The position numbers and the translations under genes were made by a program. This document shows, in pieces, positions 17,523 to 24,394 of a DNA stretch of 64,000 nucleotides; positions within the stretch are counted from its first letter, which is position 1, and every line of letters begins with the position of its first letter. Under the pieces are notes generated by a model that worked only from the letters and a program-made list of their open reading frames with translations, was not told the DNA's origin and did no database searches. The stretch spans positions 186,001 through 250,000 of the forward strand of contig DATNBU010000045.1 in NCBI GenBank assembly GCA_035571835.1, read 5' to 3'. This DNA is from Candidatus Limnocylindrales bacterium (lineage in GTDB: Bacteria > Desulfobacterota > Binatia > UBA1149 > CAITLU01).

Positions 17523-19129
17523 CGGGCTCCCGCGTTCGCCTGGGCCTCGCCGAACAGCAGCGCTTCGCGAATCGACGCCACGTCGCGGCCGTCGCGCATC
17601 ATCTCGCAGTACCACGCGCCGTCGCTGACGTCGCCGTAGAGCAGCGCTCCCTGCATGCGGTTGTCGCGAAGCACGAGCCGCTTGTAGATCCCGCGCGCCG
17701 GATCCTTGAGCACGATCGATTCGGCGCCGCTGCCGCCGCGCACGTCTCCCGCAGAGAAGACGCTGACGCCGGTGACCTTGAGCTGCGCCGGCGCAAGCGG
17801 CGAGCGGTAGCGCGAGACGCCGAGCTCGGCGAGATGCGTCGCGCACACGCGCGCCTGTTCCCACAGCGGAGCCACGAGGCCGAACGTCACGCGCCGATGC
17901 TGTACGCATTCGCCGATCGCGTAGACGCGCGGATCGAACGTCTGCATCGTGTCGTCGACCAGAATGCCGCGTCCGCATTGCAGCTCGGCCGCGGCGGCAA
18001 GAGCGATGTTCGGCCGGATTCCGAGCGCAGTCACGACGAGATCCGCGCGAAGCTCGCTGCCATCGTCCAGCATCACGCTTGCCGCGCGGCCTTCGCTGTT
18101 CGAGCCGAACCCGAGCGTCCGTGTGCCGGTCCGGCAGGCGATGCCGCGCTGCTCGAGCGATTCGCGCAGCAGCCGGCCGGCCTCCGGGTCGAGCTGGCGG
18201 TTCATCAGCGTGTCGGAGCGGTGCACGATCGTGACAGTCATGCCGCGCTGGAGAAGCCCCGAGGCCGCTTCGACTCCGAGCATTCCGCCGCCGATCACGA
18301 CCGCGTGACCGCCGCCGCCGGCCACGCGCAGCATCTCTTCGACGTCGTCTACCGTGCGGAAGCGGATCACTCCGGGCAGGTCACTGCCGGGTACGTCGAG
18401 CTCGACCGGAACCGAGCCCGTAGCGAGCACGAGCCGATCGTATTCGCAGCGCACGCCGCCGGCCGATTCGACGACGCGGCGTACGCGGTCGATGCGCGTA
18501 ACCGGATCGCCGGCGTGCAGTGTAATTCCCCGGCTCTGGTACCAGGCGCGGTCGTGTCCGGCGATGTCGTCGAACGTCTTGTCGCCGCCGAGCACGCTCG
18601 AGAGCAGCACGCGGTTGTATCCGCCGCGCGGCTCGGCGCCGAAGACGGTGATCTCGTAGCGATTGGGTGCGAGCGCGAGCAGCTCCTCGAGCGCGCGCAT
18701 TCCCGCCATGCCGTTGCCGACCAGAACGAGCCGCCGTTTCCTCAGCGGGATCGGCGCGCGCACGACCTTGCGCTCGACCATCACCCGCCCTTCGATGAGG
18801 CGCACCCGGTGTGTTGCGACCGCGACGTCCGGATTCTCGAGGCAGCGTCCCGTCGCGAGGTTGAAGTGCTGCTTGTACAGCGGCGATGCCACGACGAGCT
18901 CACCGCCGATGTCTCCGACGATGCCGCGCGACAGCACGTTGGCCCCGCCGATCGGATCGGCGTTGTCGATGGCGTAGACGCCGGACGTCGTGTGGAAGAT
19001 CGCGATCTGGCGGCCATCGACGAGGGCGCAGACGCCGGAATCCGGCAGGATGTCGTCGAGCGCGCAGACGTCGCGCCATGTGGTGGCCGCCGGTGCGGGC
19101 GTTGCCAGCTTTGCCGTCGCGGTTCTCAT
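17519..19129 (-). CDS. NirD-like Rieske domain fused to FAD/NAD(P) oxidoreductase
   Basis: A 536-residue two-domain protein. Residues about 15-115 resemble the nitrite reductase small subunit NirD: a Rieske-type fold (WRDVCALDDI ... GVYAIDN ... GELVVASPLYKQHFNLATG) lacking both Cys-x-His and Cys-x2-His iron ligands, as in true NirD. Residues about 125-536 form an FAD-dependent pyridine-nucleotide reductase, with VLVGNGMAGMRALEEL, VVIGGGMLGVEAASGL and YAIGECVQHR dinucleotide-binding motifs, like the N-terminal third of NirB. No sirohaem or BFD motif follows. It lies between nirB and nasA with ATGA overlaps on both sides. It may supply electrons from NAD(P)H to NasA and also act as NirD for NirB; which of these holds is inference. 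Confidence 0.88.
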   Translation of the reverse strand: MRTATAKLATPAPAATTWRDVCALDDILPDSGVCALVDGRQIAIFHTTSGVYAIDNADPIGGANVLSRGIVGDIGGELVVASPLYKQHFNLATGRCLENPDVAVATHRVRLIEGRVMVERKVVRAPIPLRKRRLVLVGNGMAGMRALEELLALAPNRYEITVFGAEPRGGYNRVLLSSVLGGDKTFDDIAGHDRAWYQSRGITLHAGDPVTRIDRVRRVVESAGGVRCEYDRLVLATGSVPVELDVPGSDLPGVIRFRTVDDVEEMLRVAGGGGHAVVIGGGMLGVEAASGLLQRGMTVTIVHRSDTLMNRQLDPEAGRLLRESLEQRGIACRTGTRTLGFGSNSEGRAASVMLDDGSELRADLVVTALGIRPNIALAAAAELQCGRGILVDDTMQTFDPRVYAIGECVQHRRVTFGLVAPLWEQARVCATHLAELGVSRYRSPLAPAQLKVTGVSVFSAGDVRGGSGAESIVLKDPARGIYKRLVLRDNRMQGALLYGDVSDGAWYCEMMRDGRDVASIREALLFGEAQANAGAR

Positions 19130-21708
19130 GAATTCCCCCCGATATGCTCGAGCCGCTCTTGTTGCGTGGCCGGCCGGATCTGACCGCGCTCCTCGACGAA
19201 CAGCACGTCGGGATCCTTGCGGTCGTCGTTGACGAAATGGCGGAAGCGGCGAAGCGTGGCCGGATCCTCGACGGCCTTCTTCCATTCGCACTCGTAGCTC
19301 GCGACGACCGAGGCCATGTCGGCCTCGAGCTCGCTCGCGATGCCGAGCGAGTCTTCGCAGACGACCGCCTTCAGGTAGTCGAGGCCGCCTTCGAGATGCT
19401 CGAGCCACGTGGCGGTGCGCTGCAGCCTTTCGGCCGTGCGCACGTAGAACATCAGGAAGCGGTCGATGAAGCGGACGAGCGTGGCCTCATCGAGGCCCGT
19501 CGCGAGCAGGTCGGCGTGACGCGGCTTCATGCCGCCGTTGCCGCCCACGTACAGGTTCCAGCCGTTCTCGGTTGCGATGACGCCAACGTCCTTGCTCTGC
19601 GCTTCCGCGCATTCGCGCGTGCAGCCGGACACGGCGAGCTTGATCTTGTGCGGCGCGCGCAGGCCCTTGTAACGATCCTCGAGCCGGATCGCGAGACCCA
19701 CGCTGTCCTGCACGCCGTAGCGGCACCACGTCGAGCCGACGCACGATTTGACCGTGCGCAGCGCCTTTCCGTATGCGTGGCCGGACTCGAAACCGGCAGC
19801 GATCAGCTCCTCCCAGATGAGCGGGAGCTGATGCAGATGCGCGCCGAGAAGATCGATGCGCTGTCCGCCGGTGATCTTCGTGTACAGCCTGTACTTGCGC
19901 GCGACCTCGCCGATCGCGATCAGCTTTTCCGGCGTGATCTCTCCGCCCGGAACGCGCGGCACCACCGAATACGTGCCGTCTTTCTGCATGTTGGCCAGGT
20001 AGCGGTCGTTGGTGTCCTGCAGCGGGGTGCGATCCGGCGACAGCACGAACTCGTTCCAGCACGACGCGAGGATCGACGCGACGGCGGGTTTGCAGATGTC
20101 GCAGCCGCGGCCGCGGCCGTGCTTCGCAATCAGCGTGTCGAAGTCGCGGATGTTGCCGCTGCGCACGAGATGGAAGACCTGCTGGCGCGAGAACGGGATG
20201 TGCTCGCAAAGCCTGCGATCGATCGCGACGCCGCGCCTGGCCATCTCGGCGTTGAGGATCTGCGTGACCAGCGACGTGCATCCGCCGCACGAGGTTCCGG
20301 CCTTGGTCGCCGATTTGACGGCGCCGAGGGTCGAGCAGCCGCCCGAGATCGCTGCGCAGATCGCGCCTTTGCTCACGTTGTTGCACGAGCAGATCTGCGC
20401 CGCGTCGGGCAGCTCGGCCTTCGATGCAGCAGGAGCGCCGTCGCGCGCCGGCACGATCAGCGCTTCCGGCCCGTCCGGGATCGCGCTTCCGCTCTGGACG
20501 AGGTGCAGCAGCGAGCCGTAATCGTCGGTATCGCCGACGAGGATCGCTCCGAGCAGGCGGCTGCCGTCTTCGCTGACGACGATCTTCTTGTACGAATCGC
20601 TTCTGCCGTCGACGAACGACCAGCAGCGCGCTCCGGGAGTCGCAGCGTGTGCGTCGCCGAGCGACGCGACTCCGACGCCGAGCAGCTTGAGCTTGGTGCT
20701 CATGTCGGCGCCCGCGAACTCCGCATCATCCTCGCCCGTTGCGCTTTGGTGGTTGCGGCGGCCGATGTCGGCGGCTGCCACGCGGGCCATCTCGTAGCCG
20801 GGTGCGACCAGGCCGAACGTCTTTCCTTGCCAGACGGCGCATTCGCCGATCGCATAGATCGCCGGATCGCTCGTCCGGCAGCGGCCGTCGATCGCGATTC
20901 CGCCGCGGGCGCCGACCTCGAGACCGCATGCGCGGGCGAGCTCGTCGCGAGGGCGAATGCCGGCCGACCAGACCACTACGTCGACGTCGAGCGCGCTCCC
21001 GCCGGCGAACTGCATCCGGTGCGGATGCGTGTCGCTGCCGGCAATTTCGAGGGTGTTCTTCCCGGTGTGGACCGTGACGCCGAGGCTCTCGATCTTGCGC
21101 CGCAGCAGGCTTCCGCCCGCGTCGTCGACCTGGACGGCCATCAGGCGCGGAGCGAATTCGACGACGTGGGTTTCGAGGCCGAGATCGTGAAGCGCCTTGG
21201 CCGCTTCGAGCCCGAGCAGGCCGCCACCGACTACCGCACCGCGTGCTGCGCGCTCATTCGCCGACGCCCTCGCAGCACATGCGGCATTGCGGATGGCCTC
21301 GAGGTCTTCGATCGTGCGGTAGACGAAGCAGCCTTCGCGGTCGCGGCCCGGCACCGGCGGAACGAACGGAGCCGAGCCGGTCGCGAGCACGAGCACGGCC
21401 CACGCGACTTCGCGGCCGGCGGCCGTGCGCACGACGCTCGCGTCGCGGTCGATCGAGACGACCCGGTCGTCGAGCTCGAGCGTGATCGCGTGCTTTTCGA
21501 AGAACCCCGGCTCGACCATCGAGAGGTCGCCCGCGGTCTTTCCGGAAAACAGCGACGTCAGCTGCACGCGATCGTATGCGGCGCGCGGCTCTTCGGTGAA
21601 GACGGAAATCGCGAGGCCGGGCGCTGCCGCGACGATGGTTTCGAGAAACCGCTGGCCCACCATGCCGTTGCCTACGACGACGAGTCCGGCAGTGCTTCGC
21701 GTTTCCAT
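19126..21708 (-). CDS. nirB: Assimilatory nitrite reductase large subunit
   Basis: Six-electron reduction of nitrite to ammonium with NAD(P)H, cytoplasmic. The protein has 860 residues. Residues 1-400 form an FAD/NAD(P) reductase (VVVGNGMVGQRFLE, YAIGECAVW). A BFD-like [2Fe-2S] domain near 430-490 (CSCNNV ... AGTSCGGC) is followed by the ferredoxin-like half-domain and the sirohaem/[4Fe-4S] domain with CVGSTWCRYG and GCTRECAEAQ. ATG at 21708 is chosen because the Rossmann start lies at once downstream and GAGGA precedes it by 8 bases; the longer frame upstream runs through the leader. It is first of the nirB - NirD/FAD fusion - nasA operon, controlled by the promoter and leader terminator at 21727-21876. 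Confidence 0.95.
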   Translation of the reverse strand: METRSTAGLVVVGNGMVGQRFLETIVAAAPGLAISVFTEEPRAAYDRVQLTSLFSGKTAGDLSMVEPGFFEKHAITLELDDRVVSIDRDASVVRTAAGREVAWAVLVLATGSAPFVPPVPGRDREGCFVYRTIEDLEAIRNAACAARASANERAARGAVVGGGLLGLEAAKALHDLGLETHVVEFAPRLMAVQVDDAGGSLLRRKIESLGVTVHTGKNTLEIAGSDTHPHRMQFAGGSALDVDVVVWSAGIRPRDELARACGLEVGARGGIAIDGRCRTSDPAIYAIGECAVWQGKTFGLVAPGYEMARVAAADIGRRNHQSATGEDDAEFAGADMSTKLKLLGVGVASLGDAHAATPGARCWSFVDGRSDSYKKIVVSEDGSRLLGAILVGDTDDYGSLLHLVQSGSAIPDGPEALIVPARDGAPAASKAELPDAAQICSCNNVSKGAICAAISGGCSTLGAVKSATKAGTSCGGCTSLVTQILNAEMARRGVAIDRRLCEHIPFSRQQVFHLVRSGNIRDFDTLIAKHGRGRGCDICKPAVASILASCWNEFVLSPDRTPLQDTNDRYLANMQKDGTYSVVPRVPGGEITPEKLIAIGEVARKYRLYTKITGGQRIDLLGAHLHQLPLIWEELIAAGFESGHAYGKALRTVKSCVGSTWCRYGVQDSVGLAIRLEDRYKGLRAPHKIKLAVSGCTRECAEAQSKDVGVIATENGWNLYVGGNGGMKPRHADLLATGLDEATLVRFIDRFLMFYVRTAERLQRTATWLEHLEGGLDYLKAVVCEDSLGIASELEADMASVVASYECEWKKAVEDPATLRRFRHFVNDDRKDPDVLFVEERGQIRPATQQERLEHIGGNS

Positions 21709-21726
21709 CCAATGATTCCTCGACCC

Positions 21727-21786
21727 AAAAAAAACGCTGCCGACAAGGCGGACCATCCTTTCGGATGGATCCGGTTGTCGGCAGCG
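21727..21786 (-). terminator. Intrinsic terminator inside the nirB leader (attenuator)
   Basis: On the minus strand a perfect 12-bp stem (bases 21775-21786 with 21735-21746) encloses a second helix CCATCC-GAAA-GGATGG capped by a GNRA-type loop, and is followed at once by eight T (21734-21727). It lies between the predicted transcript start (about 21850) and the nirB ATG (21708), so it would stop transcription unless overridden. This is the expected target of an ANTAR antiterminator such as the NasT encoded next door. Confidence 0.9.
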
Positions 21787-21795
21787 CTGCCCTTC

Positions 21796-21846
21796 GGACC
21801 CCACACTAGGCCCGTTCCATTCGTGCCGGCGGAGATGAACCGGCAC
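21796..21846 (-). promoter_or_regulatory. Two leader hairpins upstream of the nirB terminator
   Basis: Hairpin one pairs GTGCCGG (21846-21840) with CCGGCAC (21829-21823) around a 10-nt loop. Hairpin two (21813-21796) pairs GGGCCT with GGGTCC, with two G-U pairs, leaving hexaloop AGUGUG, which begins with A and has G at position 4 as in known ANTAR-bound hairpins. Tandem hairpins before an intrinsic terminator match the NasT/NasR leader design; the first loop is larger than the usual six. Confidence 0.55.
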
Positions 21847-21860
21847 TCGGCGGCTGTAAC

Positions 21861-21876
21861 TGCAACGCACGTGCCA
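21861..21876 (-). promoter_or_regulatory. Sigma-54 promoter of nirB operon
   Basis: Minus-strand TGGCACG-N4-TTGCA is an exact match to the sigma-54 -24/-12 consensus with correct spacing (GG at -24, GC at -12). The predicted start is about 21850, giving a leader of about 142 nt that contains two hairpins and a terminator before nirB. Such promoters need an enhancer-binding activator, probably NtrC here. Confidence 0.9.
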
Positions 21877-21961
21877 CGACTGCCGCGTCAGGCAGCTCGC
21901 AAAAACACCGTTGGAAACGCTCGAATTGCGAAATCCGCGGCTTGGGGAAGACGAGACGAGA

Positions 21962-22007
21962 TGCACAAGCGTCGAGCATCGCGTCGCATCTGCACGCAAT
22001 TCGGGCA
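21962..22007. promoter_or_regulatory. Paired NtrC-like sites shared by nirB and nasT
   Basis: Two dyads of the NtrC type lie 29 bp apart: TGCAC-N7-GAGCA at 21962-21978 and TGCAC-N7-GGGCA at 21991-22007. Each is one base off TGCAC-N7-GTGCA. The near edge is 112 bp upstream of the predicted nirB start, and the pair is also 150-195 bp upstream of the nasT start, so it could serve as a shared enhancer. Confidence 0.6.
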
Positions 22008-22131
22008 TCGCCCGGGCTCTTCAGACCCGTCCGTCAGCCATCACGCCGGTATCGGTCCCGGGTGCGAACCGCGTGCGAATTGTCGCTCGCGATGCCTCGC
22101 GGCGCCCATCGATAGGCCGGCGCACGGCCGA

Positions 22132-22147
22132 TGGCATGGACGTTGCT
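22132..22147 (+). promoter_or_regulatory. Sigma-54-type promoter of nasTS
   Basis: Plus-strand TGGCATG-N4-TTGCT differs from the sigma-54 consensus at one base and keeps the invariant GG and GC at the right spacing. The predicted start is about 22158, 46 nt before the nasT ATG, with no leader terminator in between. It faces away from the nirB promoter across the shared NtrC-like sites. Confidence 0.65.
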
Positions 22148-22203
22148 CAGCACCCGGCGAGGCCTGTTTTGTATTTCCGCTGCACAGATCCGCACGAGAC
22201 CGG

Positions 22204-22791
22204 ATGACCGAGCCGTCGCTGCGCATTCTCGTCGTGGATCCCGACAGCATCCGGGCATCCATCGTCGAGGACGGTCTGCGCGAGGCGGGCTACGAGAACG
22301 TCACGATCATCCGTGAGATGGACAACCTCCTGCGACGCATCGTCGACGTCGATCCGGAGGTCATCTTCATCGATCTCGAAAACCCCAACCGCGACGTGCT
22401 CGAACAGATGTTCCAGGTCTCGCGCTGCGTCCACCGCCCGATCGCGATGTTCGTCGACGAATCCGACAGCGGCATGATCGAGGCCGCCGTCGACGCCGGC
22501 GTCGGTGCGTACGTCGTCGACGGGCTGCGCAAGGAAAGGATCCGCTCGATTCTCGACACGGCGGTCAGCCGCTTCAATGCATTCAGCAAGCTTCGTGACG
22601 AGCTCGACCGCACGCGCCAGGCGCTCGAGGAACGCAAGCTCGTCGAGCGCGCCAAGGGAATCCTCATGAAAGCACGCGGCGTCGACGAGGCCGGCGCCTA
22701 CGAGCTCATGCGCAAGGCCGCGATGAACGAAAACCGCCGGATTCCGGACGTGGCCCAGAGCGTCGTTACCGCGTCGAGGCTGCTGCGATGA
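22204..22791 (+). CDS. nasT: ANTAR-domain antiterminator, NasT-like
   Basis: A 195-residue RNA-binding regulator. Residues 1-120 form a CheY-like receiver with early acidic residues (VVDPDS), FIDLENPNRD at the acceptor Asp region, and a degenerate C-terminal part. A short coiled linker (LRDELDRTRQALEERK) leads to an ANTAR domain (about 138-192), with ERAKGILMKARG and the AYELMRKAAMNENRRI segment. ANTAR proteins bind tandem hairpins and stop terminator formation; two such leaders occur in this locus. Its stop overlaps the nasS start (ATGA), so sensor and antiterminator are made together. In the known NasS/NasT pair NasS holds NasT inactive until nitrate binds. Confidence 0.93.
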   Translation: MTEPSLRILVVDPDSIRASIVEDGLREAGYENVTIIREMDNLLRRIVDVDPEVIFIDLENPNRDVLEQMFQVSRCVHRPIAMFVDESDSGMIEAAVDAGVGAYVVDGLRKERIRSILDTAVSRFNAFSKLRDELDRTRQALEERKLVERAKGILMKARGVDEAGAYELMRKAAMNENRRIPDVAQSVVTASRLLR

Positions 22792-24056
22792 GCGATCTCA
22801 TGCCGGTGACGGTCGGCTTCATCCCGCTCGTCGACTGCGCGTTCCTCGCGGTCGCGCGCGAGAAAGGATTCGCTGCGGCCGAGGGAATCGACCTGACGCT
22901 GGTGCGGGAATCGTCGTGGGCGAGCATCCGCGACCGCCTGATCGTCGGCCATTTCGACGCCGCGCACCTGCTCGGTCCGATGACGGTGGCCTCCACGCTC
23001 GGGATTCGCCACGTCGCAGTTCCAATGATCGCGCCGTTCGCGCTCGGCCTCGGCGGCAACGCGGTCACGTTCTCGACGGCGCTGCGCGATGCGGTGTACA
23101 GAGAAGGCGCGCCGTCGGGCCTGCCGCCTCGCACGTCCGATGGATGGCGCCGCCGCGCGCTCGACGTCGGCGAGGCGCTGCGGCGCGTAGTCCGCCAGCG
23201 CGGCGCGCTCGGGCTCGAACCGCTCACGTTCGCCGTGGTTTTTCCGTTCTCGTGCCACAACTACACGCTTCGCTACTGGCTCGCCGCGGTCGGAATCGAC
23301 CCCGATCGCGATGTCCGCATCGTCGTCATTCCGCCGCCGCTGCTCGCCGACTCGATGCGCGCCGGTTATGTGGACGGCTTCTGCGCCGGTGAGCCGTGGA
23401 ACAGCGCCGCGGTGGCCGGCGGAGTCGGCAGCATCGAGTTTCCGACCACGGCGATCTGGCGTCAGTGCCCGGACAAGGTTCTCGGCTGCCGTTTCGACTG
23501 GGCAGAGCGTCGCACCGACGACCTCTTCGCGTTGATGCGAAGCCTCTACCGCGCTGCGGTCTGGTGCGACGAAGCCGGCAACCACGCCGAGCTGGCGCGC
23601 ATCCTCGCCGAACCGAGCTATGTCGGCGCCGCGCCGGAGATGATCGAGCCGGCACTTTCCGGCGTCTTCACGCTTTCGGAGGCCATGCCCGTCGCCAAAG
23701 TCGACGACTTCCATATCTCGCTGCGCAACGCTGCGACGTTTCCGTGGACCAGTCATGCGCTCTGGTTTTATTCGCAGATGGTGCGCTGGGGACAGACGGT
23801 GTGGTCGGAAGCGGGCCTCGCACGCTCGGTCAGGACGTACCGTCCCGATCTGTACCGTCGTGCGCTCGCATCGGTTGATGTCGACATCCCTGCAACCGAC
23901 TCGAAGATCGAAGGCGCAAGCAACTCGGAGATCGAGCTTCCTTCCTCCAGGGGCAGGCTTCGAATCGCTCCATGTGGTTTCCTCGACGATCGCATCTTCG
24001 ATCCATCGGACGTTCGCGCATACGTCGATGGCTTCGAAGGCGACGAGCCGATCTGA
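22788..24056 (+). CDS. nasS: Cytoplasmic nitrate sensor, NasS-like (NrtA-related)
   Basis: A 422-residue protein of the NrtA/CmpA nitrate-bicarbonate binding fold (VTVGFIPLVDCAFLAVAREKGF at the N-terminus, FDAAHLLGPM, PFSCHNYTLRYWL, VDGFCAGEPWN). It has no signal peptide or lipobox, so it should stay in the cytoplasm. That is the mark of NasS rather than of a transport binding protein. NasS binds NasT and lets it go when nitrate or nitrite binds. It is translationally coupled to nasT upstream and followed by a 338-bp regulatory gap before the ABC permease gene. The C-terminal about 40 residues are poorly conserved and hydrophilic. Confidence 0.92.
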   Translation: MSDLMPVTVGFIPLVDCAFLAVAREKGFAAAEGIDLTLVRESSWASIRDRLIVGHFDAAHLLGPMTVASTLGIRHVAVPMIAPFALGLGGNAVTFSTALRDAVYREGAPSGLPPRTSDGWRRRALDVGEALRRVVRQRGALGLEPLTFAVVFPFSCHNYTLRYWLAAVGIDPDRDVRIVVIPPPLLADSMRAGYVDGFCAGEPWNSAAVAGGVGSIEFPTTAIWRQCPDKVLGCRFDWAERRTDDLFALMRSLYRAAVWCDEAGNHAELARILAEPSYVGAAPEMIEPALSGVFTLSEAMPVAKVDDFHISLRNAATFPWTSHALWFYSQMVRWGQTVWSEAGLARSVRTYRPDLYRRALASVDVDIPATDSKIEGASNSEIELPSSRGRLRIAPCGFLDDRIFDPSDVRAYVDGFEGDEPI

Positions 24057-24070
24057 TTCGTCGCTCGCGC

Positions 24071-24119
24071 TGCACGGATTTCATGCAATGCCACGACTCG
24101 GGTGCACGGCGCGTGTGCA
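24071..24119. promoter_or_regulatory. Paired NtrC-type sites upstream of nitrate permease gene
   Basis: TGCAC-N7-ATGCA at 24071-24087 (one mismatch) and a perfect TGCAC-N7-GTGCA at 24103-24119 are spaced exactly 32 bp, the spacing of the strong NtrC sites at enteric glnA. The near edge is 112 bp upstream of the predicted sigma-54 start, the same distance as for the nirB pair. Confidence 0.75.
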
Positions 24120-24204
24120 CGCGCGGAAGTCAGCGTTGCCGCGTCGCGGCGTAAGTGTGCGCCACTCCTCATTCCACACACTTGCTGCACACCTTCCGAT
24201 TCGA

Positions 24205-24220
24205 TGGCACATGGGTTGCA
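24205..24220 (+). promoter_or_regulatory. Sigma-54 promoter of nitrate transporter operon
   Basis: TGGCACA-N4-TTGCA matches the sigma-54 -24/-12 consensus at all core bases with correct spacing. The predicted start is about 24231, giving a leader of about 164 nt that contains hairpins and a terminator before the permease gene. Confidence 0.88.
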
Positions 24221-24240
24221 CTGTGCCGGCCAGGCCGACC

Positions 24241-24301
24241 GCGGACTGCGCGTGCTGCGCAAACCGCATGGACGGCCACGCGATCCCAACAGCGGGATCG
24301 C
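24241..24301 (+). promoter_or_regulatory. Two leader hairpins upstream of the permease-gene terminator
   Basis: Hairpin one (24241-24267) has outer arms GCGG/CCGC, a 2x2 internal loop, inner arms TGCGC/GCGCA and a 5-nt loop. Hairpin two (24280-24301) has a perfect 8-bp stem GCGATCCC/GGGATCGC closed by hexaloop AACAGC. The order, two hairpins then a terminator, matches the nirB leader and the known NasT/NasR leader design, although the loop lacks G at position 4. Confidence 0.55.
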
Positions 24302-24309
24302 ACGGCAGC

Positions 24310-24373
24310 GACGCCGACTCTCGCGCGCGACATCCTGGTTGTCGCCGCACGCGAAGGTCGGCGTCTTTTTTTT
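24310..24373 (+). terminator. Intrinsic terminator in the nitrate transporter leader (attenuator)
   Basis: A 9-bp outer stem GACGCCGAC/GTCGGCGTC (24310-24318 with 24357-24365) encloses CGACA/TGTCG and is followed by eight T (24366-24373). It lies 21 bases before the permease start codon and after the sigma-54 start site, so it should block expression unless NasT prevents its formation. Confidence 0.88.
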
Positions 24374-24394
24374 GGTGCACAGCCGGAGGCGAAT

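Noticed and set aside
19144-22791. 1215-codon open frame on the plus strand across nirB
   Set aside because: Antisense shadow of nirB. High GC leaves few stops; only its last 195 codons (nasT, from 22204) look like protein.
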